From the NCBI RefSeq assembly GCF_013372265.1, contig NZ_CP054051.1, positions 1,624,587-1,688,586 on the forward strand: a DNA stretch of 64,000 nt. Direction: 5' to 3'. A model generated the notes under the pieces. That model was not told the DNA's origin, searched no databases, and worked only from the letters and a program-made list of their open reading frames with translations. Shown piece after piece: positions 26,655 to 37,327 of the stretch (the stretch's first letter is position 1; each line of letters starts with the position of its first letter). The stretch comes from Aliarcobacter cibarius (GTDB lineage Bacteria > Campylobacterota > Campylobacteria > Campylobacterales > Arcobacteraceae). The position numbers and the translations under genes were made by a program.

Positions 26655-27863
26655 CTAATCAAATTTTAATAACTCTTTTGCCTGTATCATATCTTTATCA
26701 CCTCTACCAGATAGACAAACAATCACCAACTTATCTTTTAATTTTTCTTTTGCTTTTTTTAAATAAGCTATTGCATGAGCTGATTCAAATGCAGGAATAA
26801 TTCCTTCTTTTCGACTCAACCAAACAAATGCATCAAGAGCTTCTTTATCAGTTATATTATCATATGTAACTGTTTTGTTATCTTTATGAAAAGAGTGTTC
26901 TGGTCCAACTCCAGGATAATCAAGTCCTGCACTAATACTATGTGCTTCTAAAACTTGTCCATCTTCATCTTGAAGTAAATATGAACATTGTCCATGTAAA
27001 ATTCCAGGAGTTCCTTTTGCTAAACAGCTTCCATGCTTATTTGTATCAAGTCCTAATCCACCTGCTTCAATTCCTACACAAGTTACTTCTTTATCTTCTA
27101 AAAAATGTGAAAACATCCCAATAGAATTTGAACCACCACCAATACAAGCAACTACATAATCAGGTAATTTATTCTCTTTTTCAAGTATTTGTTTTCTTGC
27201 TTCATAACCAATAACTGCTTGAAAATCTCTAACCATCATAGGATATGGATGAGGACCTGCAACAGTTCCTATTATATAAAAAGTATCTCTTGCATTTGTA
27301 ACCCAATATCTTATTGCATCATTCATTGCATCTTTTAAAGTTTTACTCCCACTTTCAACTGCAACTACTTTTGCACCTAAAAGCTTCATTCTAAATACAT
27401 TTAACTCTTGTCTTGCGACATCTTTTGCACCCATAAAAACAGTACATTCAAGTCCAAGTAAAGCTGCAATTGTTGCAGTTGCCACACCATGTTGTCCAGC
27501 TCCTGTTTCAGCTATTACCTTTGTCTTGCCCATTTTTTTTGCTAGTAATCCTTGAGCAATAACATTGTTTACTTTATGAGCTCCAGTATGGTTTAAATCT
27601 TCTCTTTTTAAATAGATTTTTGCACCTATTTCTTTACTTATATTTTCTGCAAAATAAAGAGGATTTTCTCTTCCAACATAATCTTTTAAATAATAATTTA
27701 CTTCTTGCCAAAAATCTTTATCAAATCTATATTTATTGTAAGCAAGTTCTAACTCTTTTAAAACAGGCATTAATGTTTCAGGTACATATTGTCCACCAAA
27801 AATACCAAATTCACCTTTTGAATTTGGATCAAATTTACTAGCTTTTGGAATATAATTACTCAT
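26655..27863 (-). CDS. trpB: Tryptophan synthase beta chain TrpB
   Basis: TrpB condenses indole with serine to give tryptophan. The 402-residue product has the PLP site [11 protein letters not shown] with Lys97, the phosphate-binding loop [10 protein letters not shown] and the [11 protein letters not shown] motif of the TrpB1 type that works with TrpA. No trpA or other trp gene adjoins it; it sits between apt and dedA, which are adjacent in Campylobacter. A trpE-like gene lies 11 kb away in another operon, so the pathway looks dispersed here. Confidence 0.96.
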   Translation of the reverse strand: MSNYIPKASKFDPNSKGEFGIFGGQYVPETLMPVLKELELAYNKYRFDKDFWQEVNYYLKDYVGRENPLYFAENISKEIGAKIYLKREDLNHTGAHKVNNVIAQGLLAKKMGKTKVIAETGAGQHGVATATIAALLGLECTVFMGAKDVARQELNVFRMKLLGAKVVAVESGSKTLKDAMNDAIRYWVTNARDTFYIIGTVAGPHPYPMMVRDFQAVIGYEARKQILEKENKLPDYVVACIGGGSNSIGMFSHFLEDKEVTCVGIEAGGLGLDTNKHGSCLAKGTPGILHGQCSYLLQDEDGQVLEAHSISAGLDYPGVGPEHSFHKDNKTVTYDNITDKEALDAFVWLSRKEGIIPAFESAHAIAYLKKAKEKLKDKLVIVCLSGRGDKDMIQAKELLKFD

Positions 27864-27873
27864 TTTTATCTCT

Positions 27874-28431
27874 TTATATTTCTAATACTGAATAAACAGG
27901 TACAAGTTGTTCTAACTTACTTTTACCTGGAAGAATTGTAAAATTTATTATAAAACATGCTTCAACTAAATTTGCCTCTAATTTTTTTATCAAATTAGCT
28001 GCTGCAAAAGCTGTTCCACCACTTACAACTAAATCATCAATTAATAAAACTCTTTTATTTTGAGTTGTGCTAAATGCATCTAGATGTATTTCAACCTCAT
28101 CAAAACCGTATTCTAATTCATATTTCTCACAAACTGTTGTACTTGGAAGTTTTCCTTTTTTTCTTACAGGAACAAATCCTATTTTAAGTCTTGTTGCTAG
28201 TGCGGCACCAAATATGAAACCTCTAGCATCAATACCAGCAACATAATCTAAATTATATGATTTATATTTTTCTTCAAGATGGCTCATTAAAAGTTCAAAA
28301 GCATCTTTGTTATTTAAAAGTGTTGTAATATCTTTAAAACTTATTCCAGGTTTTGGAAAATCTTCAACTGTTCTTATAGAGTTTAATAAAAACTCTCTAT
28401 CTTTGTCTTCTAAAAATTTAATCTTATTCAA
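27874..28431 (-). CDS. apt: Adenine phosphoribosyltransferase
   Basis: Apt salvages adenine to AMP with PRPP. The product contains [16 protein letters not shown], the [13 protein letters not shown] segment, [11 protein letters not shown] and the PRPP loop [15 protein letters not shown] place the start at the TTG of 28431, where GAGG lies 6 bases upstream, giving 185 residues, the usual length. Translation from the ATG at 28524 would add a 31-residue hydrophobic, AT-driven extension not typical of Apt. First gene of the apt-trpB-dedA-pepA unit. Confidence 0.9.
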   Translation of the reverse strand: MNKIKFLEDKDREFLLNSIRTVEDFPKPGISFKDITTLLNNKDAFELLMSHLEEKYKSYNLDYVAGIDARGFIFGAALATRLKIGFVPVRKKGKLPSTTVCEKYELEYGFDEVEIHLDAFSTTQNKRVLLIDDLVVSGGTAFAAANLIKKLEANLVEACFIINFTILPGKSKLEQLVPVYSVLEI

Positions 28432-28595
28432 AATAACCTCTACTACATTAAGAAAAGTGGCATATTCTAGCCAAATAATTATTATTTCTCTATGATATAT
28501 TAATAAAAAATTATATTTATACATAATATAAAAAGAGAGATTATTAAAAAATTGTTAACAGCTGGAAAACAAGAAAATAAAATTAAAATTAAAAG

Positions 28596-28991
28596 TTAAT
28601 AAACTTCATAACTTTGTGTTACTAAACCACTATCTCTTATTTTTGTACAAATTGAAGAAGTTTTAGTTGTATCAACTTTTAAATCAATTGTTATTGGAGT
28701 TTTTGTTTTATTAATTTCTAAAGACAGACAACCATTTTTATCACTTATCTTTAAATCTTCGATATTCCAATTTGTAGTTGTAATATTTATAGAATCAGTA
28801 ATTTTGTCAATCTTTTGATTTAACAAATAATAACTTTGTATAGAATTTATAGCAGTATTTATATCTCTTTTTAAAGTTGATACTAAAGCACTATCTTTTG
28901 TATCCATAAATCTAGGTACAGCAAAAGCAACGATTATTCCTAAAATAACTATCATAAAAATTAGTTCTAGTAGAGAAAAAGCACTTTTCAT
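28596..28991 (-). CDS. Type II secretion/type IV pilin-like prepilin (pseudopilin)
   Basis: The 131-residue protein begins with a short leader and the prepilin motif AFSLLELIFMIVILGIIVAFAVPRF. Cleavage would fall before Phe5, with the conserved Glu at mature position 5; the residue before the cut is Ala instead of the usual Gly, which some prepilin peptidases accept. The rest is a small periplasmic domain with two cysteines (NGCLSLE, SSICTKI) that could form a disulphide. No pilus assembly gene is adjacent. Its role (pilus, secretion or DNA uptake) is not evident. Confidence 0.85.
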   Translation of the reverse strand: MKSAFSLLELIFMIVILGIIVAFAVPRFMDTKDSALVSTLKRDINTAINSIQSYYLLNQKIDKITDSINITTTNWNIEDLKISDKNGCLSLEINKTKTPITIDLKVDTTKTSSICTKIRDSGLVTQSYEVY

Positions 28992-29052
28992 TATAATCCT
29001 TTAAATAATTTAAAAGATTATAAATGTTTAATTCTTAAAATAATATTATTTA

Positions 29053-30498
29053 TTATAAAATATTAGGAATATCTATATTTGTTTCTTTTTCAACATCAGC
29101 AACTGTTTCAAAGACAACTTCGATAGGAGCTGAACCTGAGAAATCATTCTCTTTATCAACAAATTTTGTAAGATTTTTATGAAAATCCAGTTTTACTGTA
29201 CCAATTGGTCCATTTCTCTGTTTCCCAATAATTATCTCAGCCTCTTCGATAGGTTTATCTTGAAATTTAGATTTATAATCTTCACCTTTATCTTTTGCCT
29301 CTTTTTCTTTTCTTGCTTCATCTCTTTGCTTATAAACATCATCTCTATAAACAAACATAATAATATCAGCATCTTGTTCAATAGCACCAGATTCTCTTAA
29401 GTCACTAAGCATAGGTCTTTTATCTGGTCTATTTTCTAAACCTCTATTCAGCTGAGAAAGTGCAACTATAGGAATTTTCAACTCCCTTGCTAACATTTTT
29501 AAACCCCTACTAATATCTGAAACTTCTTGATGTCTATCTTTGTTACCAAGACCTTGCATTAGTTGAAGATAATCTATTATTACAAGACTTATTTTATTAT
29601 CTTCATTTTGTGCTAATTTTCTTACTCTTGCTCTAAGTTGATTAATATTAACACTTCCACCATCATCTACAAAAAGTTTTTTAGTATTTAAATGATTAAA
29701 AGCATCCGTTAATTTTGACCACTCATTATCATTCATATCACCTTTTCTTAGATTTTGTAAAGGTATAGAAGTTTTTGCTGCAAGTAATCTTAACATCAAC
29801 TGTTCAGCTGGCATCTCAAGAGAGAAAAATATAACACCCTTATCTCTTTCAATATTTTTTAATGCCATGTTTAAAACCAAAGCAGTTTTTCCCATAGCTG
29901 GACGAGCAGCAATAATTACTAAATCTCCTTCATTAAAACCTGTTGTTCTCTTATCTAAAGATTCAAATCCTGTTGTTTGTCCAATTAAAAACTTGTTTCC
30001 AAGCTTTTTCATTTTCTCTATATATGCTAAAGTATCACCTGTTACAGTTTGCATATCTTTTAATTCACTAGTTGCACTATTTGTCGAAATTTTATAAAGC
30101 TCACCTTGAATAGTATCCAATGCTTCATTTGCTGTTATTTGATCTTCAATTGCAACTTTTTTTATTGTTGTAGCTAAACTTGCTAATTCTCTTTTTACAG
30201 AAGCATCTTTTATCTCTTTTACATAAGCTTGAGTATTTGTAATAGGATTTGCACTTAAAATTTCAAGTAAAACTGAATCATCAATATCTTTTGAATTAAT
30301 TTTATTTCTAATAAAATCTTCATCAATTGGCATATCTTCTTCATGAAGTCTTATCATTGCTTCAAAAATAGATTTATGAGCAGGAAGATAAAAATCTTTT
30401 GGTTTTAAAACACCTAAAATATCTTCTAGCTCTTCAGGATTAAAAAATACTGAACTAAGAACAGCTCTTTCAATATTTATACTATAAATACTATCCAT
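29053..30498 (-). CDS. dnaB: Replicative DNA helicase DnaB
   Basis: DnaB is the hexameric helicase at the replication fork. The 481-residue product has the N-terminal helical domain (ERAVLSSVFFNPEELEDIL), and the RecA-like C-terminal domain with Walker A ARPAMGKTAL, SLEMPAEQLMLRLLA, Walker B LVIIDYLQLM and ALSQLNRGLENRPDKRPMLSDLRESGAIEQDAD. No intein or insertion is present. Its ATG abuts/overlaps the ispG stop at base 30498, so the two are co-transcribed. Confidence 0.97.
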   Translation of the reverse strand: MDSIYSINIERAVLSSVFFNPEELEDILGVLKPKDFYLPAHKSIFEAMIRLHEEDMPIDEDFIRNKINSKDIDDSVLLEILSANPITNTQAYVKEIKDASVKRELASLATTIKKVAIEDQITANEALDTIQGELYKISTNSATSELKDMQTVTGDTLAYIEKMKKLGNKFLIGQTTGFESLDKRTTGFNEGDLVIIAARPAMGKTALVLNMALKNIERDKGVIFFSLEMPAEQLMLRLLAAKTSIPLQNLRKGDMNDNEWSKLTDAFNHLNTKKLFVDDGGSVNINQLRARVRKLAQNEDNKISLVIIDYLQLMQGLGNKDRHQEVSDISRGLKMLARELKIPIVALSQLNRGLENRPDKRPMLSDLRESGAIEQDADIIMFVYRDDVYKQRDEARKEKEAKDKGEDYKSKFQDKPIEEAEIIIGKQRNGPIGTVKLDFHKNLTKFVDKENDFSGSAPIEVVFETVADVEKETNIDIPNIL

Positions 30499-31559
30499 TA
30501 TATTTTTCTTTTTGCTTCAAATTCTACTTCTTCTACAAATTTATTTATAAGTGCTTCTCCACTAAGTTTTGCAATAATTTCACCTTTTTTCATAACAAGA
30601 CCACTTCCTTTTCCAAAAGCGATTGCAACATCAGCAGCCTTTGCCTCTCCAATAGCATTTACAACACAACCCATTACTGAAACATCTAAAGGTGTTCTAA
30701 TATGTGCTGTTCTTTTTTCTATTTCTGCAACTGCACTTACTAAGTCAGCTTCAATTCTTCCACAAGTTGGACAAGAGATAATATTTAAACCCTCTTTTGA
30801 AATACCTAAATCTTTTAAAATAGCTTTTCCTACTTTAATTTCCTCTTCAAGTTCTCCTGTCATTGAAACTCTTAGAGTATCACCAATACCATCTAATAAT
30901 AAACTTCCTAATGCAATTGATGATTTAATTGTAGAGTGAAATTGAGTTCCAGCTTCTGTTACACCTAAATGAAATGGATAGTTATTCATAGGTCTTAAAG
31001 TTCTATAAGCTTCAACAGTTCTTTGAACATCACTTGCTTTTAGCGAAATCTTTATATCTGTAAAACCTAAATCTTCCAAATATTTAATGTTATAATCAGC
31101 ACTTGCAACCATTCCTTTTGCTGTTTGTCCATATTTATCTTCAAACTCTTTTTCTAAACTTCCACAATTTACACCAATTCTTATAGGTATATTTCTATTT
31201 TGGCAAGCTTTTACAACTTCTTGAACTCTTTTTTTATCTCCAATATTTCCAGGATTAATTCTAATACAATCTACAACTTCAGCAGCAATTAAAGCCAACT
31301 TATAGTGAAAATGTATATCTGCAACAATTGGTAAATCAACTTGTTTTTTTATCTCTTTTAAAGCATTAGCATCTTCAATATGTGGAACTGCAACTCTTAC
31401 TATATCAGCACCTGCAAAATGAAGCTTTCTTATTTGCTCAACTGTGGCCTCTACATCTGATGTTTTTGTATATGTCATTGATTGAACACTTATTGGTGCA
31501 TCACCACCAATTAGGACATTTCCTACTTTTATCTGTTTTGTTGGGTATCTATTTATCAT
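30498..31559 (-). CDS. ispG: 4-hydroxy-3-methylbut-2-en-1-yl diphosphate synthase IspG (GcpE)
   Basis: IspG catalyses the penultimate MEP-pathway step of isoprenoid synthesis with a [4Fe-4S] cluster. The 353-residue product has the TIM-barrel start ([19 protein letters not shown]-like, [18 protein letters not shown]) and the cluster motif ISCPTCGR plus [10 protein letters not shown] with the conserved cysteines. Length is the compact bacterial form. It is upstream of dnaB with a one-base overlap. Confidence 0.96.
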   Translation of the reverse strand: MINRYPTKQIKVGNVLIGGDAPISVQSMTYTKTSDVEATVEQIRKLHFAGADIVRVAVPHIEDANALKEIKKQVDLPIVADIHFHYKLALIAAEVVDCIRINPGNIGDKKRVQEVVKACQNRNIPIRIGVNCGSLEKEFEDKYGQTAKGMVASADYNIKYLEDLGFTDIKISLKASDVQRTVEAYRTLRPMNNYPFHLGVTEAGTQFHSTIKSSIALGSLLLDGIGDTLRVSMTGELEEEIKVGKAILKDLGISKEGLNIISCPTCGRIEADLVSAVAEIEKRTAHIRTPLDVSVMGCVVNAIGEAKAADVAIAFGKGSGLVMKKGEIIAKLSGEALINKFVEEVEFEAKRKI

Positions 31560-31666
31560 GAGTGTGATTTTATCGTAAATTGTTTAAATTAAAGTGAAGA
31601 TTAATTTTATAATAGATATTATTTTTTGCTTTAAAATATAAGCATTTTTTATACATCGAGGATAAA

Positions 31667-33736
31667 TTGGCGACTAGAAAAAATTTTTTATTCATTATTT
31701 TTATATTTTTCTTATTATGTTTGTTTGTTATTTATGTATCTTATAGCTATATATTAAAAAAACAAGATGAACTTTTCTATAACCTATATTTAAACACTAA
31801 TGATAAAATAATCGATACTACAAAAAACTCAATCGATGATAAAAAACATACAACGTTGGCAATTGCTCTGTCTTTAAGCAAAAATGAAAATCTTTATAAG
31901 TACTTGGAAAATGAAGAATATGAAAAACTCGATTTTAATAAAATTATTGATGAATTAAAACAGTATTCAAAATATAAAAATGTTTGGATTCAAGTTGTAA
32001 ATAAAAATGCTATTCCTGTATACAAATCTTGGACAAAAGAAAAAGTAGATATTTCATTTAGAAAAGATTTACAAAGTACTTTATCGAATCCAAAAGTGTC
32101 TACTTCAATAAGCATGGGTATATATAACTTATCATTAAAAGCTAGAACTCCTATATATGGTTATAAAAATGAATTTTTTGGTGTTTTAGAAGTTATTTCA
32201 CATTTAAATTCTGTTATCGAAGATTTAAAAAAAGATAAAATTGAGTCAATAGTTCTAGTAAATAAAGATGTAAATAAAGTTCTAAAATCACCTATTTCAA
32301 ATATATTCATAAATGATTATTACGTTCCTCATGAAAATGCAAATAGCTATTTTGTTGAATATTTAAAAAATAATGACGTTGATAAATATTTTAATATGAA
32401 AGATTTTATAGTAGAAAACGGCTATTTAATAACAAACTACAATTTATTTAATGAAAAAAATGAAAAAGTTGCTTCAATAATAAATTTTTATGATTTAAAG
32501 AATATTGATGATTCACATATTAGTTCTATTAAAACTCAAAATATTTTAATGATAATGATAGTTTTAATAGTTTTATTTTTTATACTTATATTATATCTTT
32601 ACACAAAATATACAAATAAAATAAAATCTCAAGAACAAAAAAATAGATTAATCTTAGATTCACAATCTAGTATTGTAATTATTACAAACGGAGAAAATAT
32701 AATTGAATCAAATAAAAAATTAATTGAATTTTTTAACGATTGTAAAAATTTAGAAGATTTCAAAACAAAATATAAATGTATTTGTAAAAAATTTGTAAAC
32801 ATTGAACATGAAAACTATTTAATTGATACTAAATACAATGGTAGAAATTGGGCAGAACATGCTCTTTATAATCAAAATACAGATTTTAAAGTTGCAATTT
32901 ATGATGCAAACCAAAATTTAAAACATTTTTCTCTTAAAGTTAGCCAATTAAAAGATGATAACTTAATAATTGCCACATTTACTGATATTTCTCAAGAAAT
33001 TTTAGAAGCAGAAAAAGAAAAAAATCAGCAAAGAGCTATTTTCCAACAAGCTAAGTTAAATGCTATATCAAATACACTAAATAACATTGCTCATCAATGG
33101 AGACAACCATTAAGTGTTATAAGTACACTTACAAGTGGTATGAAATTGAAAAAAGATCTAAATATTTTAAGTGATAATGAATTTAAAAAATCATGTGACA
33201 AAATAATTTTTAATACAACTAAACTATCAAATACTATTGAAAACTTTACAAACTTTTTCACAAAAGATGATATAAATAAAGTCTCTGTAGTAGAAGCAAT
33301 AAATCAAATAATAGAATTCTTAGACTCTATTTTTGAAAGAAATCAAATAGTTTGTCACTTTAAACACACAAATGATGTACTTTTAGATTGTGATAGTAAT
33401 AGCTTTTCTGAAGTTATTTTAAATATTTTTGATAACTCTATCAGTGCATTAATAGAAAATAAAAACATAAACGAAAGATACATTATCATAACTTTAGAAG
33501 GAAAAACACTTAGTATAATAGATAGTGGTAATGGTGTTGATGAGACTCTTATTTCAAAAGTTTGCGAACCGTATTTTACAACAAAACATCAAGCATTTGG
33601 AATTGGACTAGGTCTTTATGTAGTTGAAGATTTTTTCATAAAAACTTTAAATAAAAAAATCGAATTAAAAAATGAAGATTTTGTATATGAAGATAAAAAA
33701 CTAAGAGGTTTAAGATTTACTATAGAATTTGATTAA
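31667..33736 (+). CDS. Membrane sensor histidine kinase
   Basis: The 689-residue protein starts at a TTG with GAGG 6 bases upstream. It has a transmembrane helix at about 6-26, a ~260-residue extracytoplasmic double-Cache-like sensor (KYKNVWIQVVNKNAIPVYKSW, IYNLSLKARTPIYGYKNEFFGVLEVI), a second helix near 287-310 (NILMIMIVLIVLFFILILYLY), a PAS-like segment, and the kinase core: NNIAHQWRQPLSV with His476, DNSISALIENK, DSGNGVDE and GIGLGLYVVEDFF. No response regulator is adjacent. The phosphoacceptor box is nearly identical to that of the kinase at 9-11.6 kb, so the two belong to one expanded family. Signal unknown. Confidence 0.9.
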   Translation: MATRKNFLFIIFIFFLLCLFVIYVSYSYILKKQDELFYNLYLNTNDKIIDTTKNSIDDKKHTTLAIALSLSKNENLYKYLENEEYEKLDFNKIIDELKQYSKYKNVWIQVVNKNAIPVYKSWTKEKVDISFRKDLQSTLSNPKVSTSISMGIYNLSLKARTPIYGYKNEFFGVLEVISHLNSVIEDLKKDKIESIVLVNKDVNKVLKSPISNIFINDYYVPHENANSYFVEYLKNNDVDKYFNMKDFIVENGYLITNYNLFNEKNEKVASIINFYDLKNIDDSHISSIKTQNILMIMIVLIVLFFILILYLYTKYTNKIKSQEQKNRLILDSQSSIVIITNGENIIESNKKLIEFFNDCKNLEDFKTKYKCICKKFVNIEHENYLIDTKYNGRNWAEHALYNQNTDFKVAIYDANQNLKHFSLKVSQLKDDNLIIATFTDISQEILEAEKEKNQQRAIFQQAKLNAISNTLNNIAHQWRQPLSVISTLTSGMKLKKDLNILSDNEFKKSCDKIIFNTTKLSNTIENFTNFFTKDDINKVSVVEAINQIIEFLDSIFERNQIVCHFKHTNDVLLDCDSNSFSEVILNIFDNSISALIENKNINERYIIITLEGKTLSIIDSGNGVDETLISKVCEPYFTTKHQAFGIGLGLYVVEDFFIKTLNKKIELKNEDFVYEDKKLRGLRFTIEFD

Positions 33737-33793
33737 ACTTTTATTTTGATAAATTTAGGTAAAATTGCCCATATTTAGAATAAAAGGAATTTA

Positions 33794-34492
33794 ATGCAAG
33801 ATTTTTCAATTTTTGATTTAATAATTATTGCAATTACATTATTACTTGGACTAAAAGGTCTTTTCAGAGGTTTTATCAAGGAAGTTTTTGGACTTTTAGG
33901 TATTGTTGGGGCTATTTTTGTAGCTTCAAGAATATCTAAAGAACTAGGAGATTTAATAGCTCCTATCTTAGTTTTAGAAAATGAAGCAACAATTAAACTA
34001 ATAGGTTTTATAGTAGCTTTAGTTGTTGTTTGGCTCGTTATTTATAGTGCTGGTGTTGTTGTAAGTAAAATATTTAGTGCTAGTGGTTTAGGTGCAATAG
34101 ACAGAATTTTTGGATTTATTTTTGGTGCTTTAAAAATATTTTTAATATTTGCTGTTATAGCATATGCGCTTTATCAAGTACAATCGTTTAAAAAAGTTAT
34201 CGATGAAAAATTTGCAAATTCTATTGTAATGCCTCATTTATTAAGTGTTGGTTCTTTCATTATAAAATTAGACACAACAGCTATTACACAAAATTTAGAT
34301 AAAGCAGTAGATTCAGTGAAACCAAGTGAGGTTATTGAAAATACTAAGAAAAACATAGAAGAAAATATACAAGAGACTAAAAAAGATATAGAAGAAAATA
34401 TCAAAGAAGAAGTTACTGAGAATTTAGAAAAAAAATTTAAAGATGTAACAAAAGAGCTTTCAAATAAGCAAGAAGATAAAAAAGAGAATTAA
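33794..34492 (+). CDS. cvpA: CvpA family membrane protein with a long acidic-basic coiled-coil tail
   Basis: The 232-residue protein has four hydrophobic helices (residues about 8-28, 30-50, 70-95, 105-125) with the CvpA start SIFDLIIIAITLLLGLKGLFRGFIKEVFG. After about residue 170 comes a ~60-residue charged helix (ENTKKNIEENIQETKKDIEE-like repeats) longer than in most CvpA proteins. Family members affect membrane stress tolerance and colicin V export. It heads the lysS-glyA run; in Campylobacter a fur gene lies between cvpA and lysS, but here the gap is 15 bp. Confidence 0.85.
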   Translation: MQDFSIFDLIIIAITLLLGLKGLFRGFIKEVFGLLGIVGAIFVASRISKELGDLIAPILVLENEATIKLIGFIVALVVVWLVIYSAGVVVSKIFSASGLGAIDRIFGFIFGALKIFLIFAVIAYALYQVQSFKKVIDEKFANSIVMPHLLSVGSFIIKLDTTAITQNLDKAVDSVKPSEVIENTKKNIEENIQETKKDIEENIKEEVTENLEKKFKDVTKELSNKQEDKKEN

Positions 34493-34507
34493 TAAAAGGA
34501 TTTTAAA

Positions 34508-36031
34508 TTGTTTGAAAATAAATATATACAACAAAGAATAGAAAAAGCTGATGCATTAAGAGAGTTAGGAATAAATCCTTATGCAAATGATAGTAAAAGA
34601 GAATTAAGTATTCAAGATTATTTAGATAAAAACAGTGATATTTTTAATCTTGAATCAAAAAGAGATGAAAATAGAAATTTTGTTATAGCTGGTAGAATTA
34701 AATTCTTTAGACTAATGGGAAAAGCTAGTTTCTTAAAGATTGAAGACCAATCAGGAATGTTACAAGTTTATGTAGCTAGAGATAATTTAGAAGAAAATTT
34801 TTACAATGATATTTTCAAAAAATATGTAGAAGTGGGAGACATAGTTGAAGTAAGTGGATATCCATTCGTAACTGGTCAAGGAGAACTTTCACTTCATGTA
34901 GATAATTTAAAAATACTTACAAAAGCTATTTCACCACTTCCAGAAAAATATCATGGTATTCAAGATAAAGAGCTAAGATATAGACAAAGATATCTAGATT
35001 TAATTATGAATAGTGATGTTAAAAACACTTTTCAAACAAGAAGTAAAGTTATAAGTTTAACTAGAAGATTCTTTGAAGAAAAAGGATTTTTAGAAGTAGA
35101 AACTCCTATGATGCATCCAATTGCAGGTGGTGCAAATGCTAAACCTTTCGTTACTCATCATAATGCTTTAGGAATCGATAGATATTTAAGAATAGCACCT
35201 GAATTATATTTAAAAAGATTAATTGTAGGTGGATTTGAAGCTGTATTTGAGATAAATAGAAACTTTAGGAATGAAGGTATGGATGCAACTCATAATCCTG
35301 AATTTACATCAATTGAGTTTTATTGGGCATATAAAACTTATAAAGATTTAATTAAATTAACAAAAGAGTATTTTGAATACTTATTCAAAAATTTAAACCT
35401 TCCTTCAAAACTTCCTTATGGAGATTTTGAAATAGATTTTACAGAGTTTACAGAAATTCCATTAATTGAATCTTTACATAAAATTGGAGGAGTTCCTGCT
35501 GATATAGTTGAAGATAAAGATAAAATATTAGAATTCTTAAAATCAAAAAATCTTGAAGCAAATCCTAAATTAAATCTTGGGCAACTTCAAGGAGAACTTT
35601 TTGATGAATTTGTTGAAGCTAAGTTAATAAATCCTACATTTATTACAGAGTATCCAGTTGATATATCTCCACTTGCAAGAAGAAGTGATGTAAAATCTCA
35701 TTTAACAGATAGATTCGAGTTATTTATTGCAGGAAAAGAGATAGCAAACGCATTTAGTGAGCTTAATGATCCACTTGATCAATTAGGAAGATTTGAAGCT
35801 CAAATGGCAGCTAAAGATGGTGGTGATGATGAAGCTCATGAGATGGATGAAGATTTTGTAAATGCTTTATCTTATGGTATGGCACCAACAGCAGGACAAG
35901 GAATTGGAATTGATAGACTCGTAATGATGCTTACAAATCAACACTCTATTAGAGATGTTTTATTATTTCCTGCAATGAAACCAGTTAAACAAGATTTTGA
36001 CCTTTTATTAGATGAAAATGAAGAAAAGTAA
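34508..36031 (+). CDS. lysS: Lysyl-tRNA synthetase (class II)
   Basis: LysS charges tRNA-Lys. The 507-residue product has the anticodon-binding OB fold ([23 protein letters not shown]) and class II motifs: motif 1 in [17 protein letters not shown], motif 2 [31 protein letters not shown] and motif 3 [12 protein letters not shown]. The start is a TTG at 34508 with AAAGGA 8 bases upstream, giving the normal LysS N-terminus. Second gene of a long plus-strand run. Confidence 0.96.
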   Translation: MFENKYIQQRIEKADALRELGINPYANDSKRELSIQDYLDKNSDIFNLESKRDENRNFVIAGRIKFFRLMGKASFLKIEDQSGMLQVYVARDNLEENFYNDIFKKYVEVGDIVEVSGYPFVTGQGELSLHVDNLKILTKAISPLPEKYHGIQDKELRYRQRYLDLIMNSDVKNTFQTRSKVISLTRRFFEEKGFLEVETPMMHPIAGGANAKPFVTHHNALGIDRYLRIAPELYLKRLIVGGFEAVFEINRNFRNEGMDATHNPEFTSIEFYWAYKTYKDLIKLTKEYFEYLFKNLNLPSKLPYGDFEIDFTEFTEIPLIESLHKIGGVPADIVEDKDKILEFLKSKNLEANPKLNLGQLQGELFDEFVEAKLINPTFITEYPVDISPLARRSDVKSHLTDRFELFIAGKEIANAFSELNDPLDQLGRFEAQMAAKDGGDDEAHEMDEDFVNALSYGMAPTAGQGIGIDRLVMMLTNQHSIRDVLLFPAMKPVKQDFDLLLDENEEK

Positions 36032-36041
36032 GGAACAAGAG

Positions 36042-37304
36042 ATGAGATATATAACAGAAGAAAATTTAAAAGTAGCAGACTCAGAGGTATTTGAAATAAT
36101 TGAGGCTGAATTAAAAAGACAAACAAACCATTTAGAAATGATTGCTAGTGAAAACTTTACTTCACCTGCAGTTATGCAAGCTATGGGTTCAGTATTTACA
36201 AACAAATATGCTGAAGGTTATCCATATAAAAGATATTATGGTGGTTGTGAGCAAGCTGACAAAGTAGAACAACTTGCAATTGACAGAGCTTGTAAAATAT
36301 TTGGTTGTAAATTTGCAAATGTTCAACCTCACAGTGGATCTCAAGCAAATGGTGCAGTTTATGCAGCATTATTAAAAGCTGGTGATAAAATCTTAGGTAT
36401 GGATTTATCTCATGGTGGACATTTAACTCACGGAAGTAAACCTAGCTTCTCTGGTCAAAACTACTCTGCTTTCTATTATGGTGTTGAACTTGATGGAAGA
36501 ATTAATTATGATAAAGTAGCTGAAATTGCTAAAATTGTTCAACCAAAAATTATTGTTTGTGGTGCAAGTGCATATGCTAGAGAGATTGATTTTAAAAGAT
36601 TTAGAGAAATAGCTGATAGTGTAAATGCTATTTTATTTGCTGATATTGCTCACATTGCTGGTCTTGTTGCTGCTGGTGAACATCAATCTCCATTCCCTCA
36701 TGCTCATGTTGTAACAACAACTACTCATAAGACTTTAAGAGGTCCAAGAGGTGGTATGATTATGACTGATGATGAAGAGATTGCTAAAAAAATTAATAGT
36801 GCAATTTTCCCAGGATTACAAGGTGGACCTTTAGTTCATGTAATTGCTGCAAAAGCTGTTGCATTTAAAGAAATTCTTGATCCAAAATGGAAAGATTATG
36901 CAAAACAAGTAAAAGCTAATGCAAAAGTATTAGGAGAAGTGCTTGTAAAAAGAGGATATGATATTGTAAGTGGTGGAACAGATAATCACTTAGTACTAGT
37001 ATCATTCTTAAATAAACCATTTAGTGGTAAAGATGCAGATGCAGCTTTAGGAGATGCAGGAATTACTGTAAATAAAAATACAGTTCCAGGTGAAACAAGA
37101 AGCCCATTTGTTACAAGTGGTATTAGAATAGGAAGCCCTGCACTAACTGCAAGAGGAATGAAAGAAAAAGAATTTGAATTTATTGCAAATAAAATTTGTG
37201 ATGTACTAGACAATATTGAAGATAAAGAGTTACATAAAAAAATCAACAAAGAACTTGAAGAATTAGCAAGCAACTTTGTTATTTACAACAGCTCTACGTA
37301 TTAA
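36042..37304 (+). CDS. glyA: Serine hydroxymethyltransferase
   Basis: GlyA interconverts serine and glycine, loading tetrahydrofolate with one-carbon units. The 420-residue product has [36 protein letters not shown] and the PLP lysine motif [15 protein letters not shown] chose the ATG at 36042 (AAGGAACAAGAG upstream), which lies 10 bases past the lysS stop; an in-frame ATG at 36012 would overlap lysS and add ten atypical residues. Confidence 0.96.
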   Translation: MRYITEENLKVADSEVFEIIEAELKRQTNHLEMIASENFTSPAVMQAMGSVFTNKYAEGYPYKRYYGGCEQADKVEQLAIDRACKIFGCKFANVQPHSGSQANGAVYAALLKAGDKILGMDLSHGGHLTHGSKPSFSGQNYSAFYYGVELDGRINYDKVAEIAKIVQPKIIVCGASAYAREIDFKRFREIADSVNAILFADIAHIAGLVAAGEHQSPFPHAHVVTTTTHKTLRGPRGGMIMTDDEEIAKKINSAIFPGLQGGPLVHVIAAKAVAFKEILDPKWKDYAKQVKANAKVLGEVLVKRGYDIVSGGTDNHLVLVSFLNKPFSGKDADAALGDAGITVNKNTVPGETRSPFVTSGIRIGSPALTARGMKEKEFEFIANKICDVLDNIEDKELHKKINKELEELASNFVIYNSSTY

Positions 37305-37327
37305 GGTTAAAAAATCAAGGATAATTT

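Noticed and set aside
28432-28524. Extending apt to the ATG at 28524
   Set aside because: The extra 31 residues are hydrophobic, AT-driven and atypical, whereas the TTG at 28431 has a GAGG at good distance and gives the normal Apt length.
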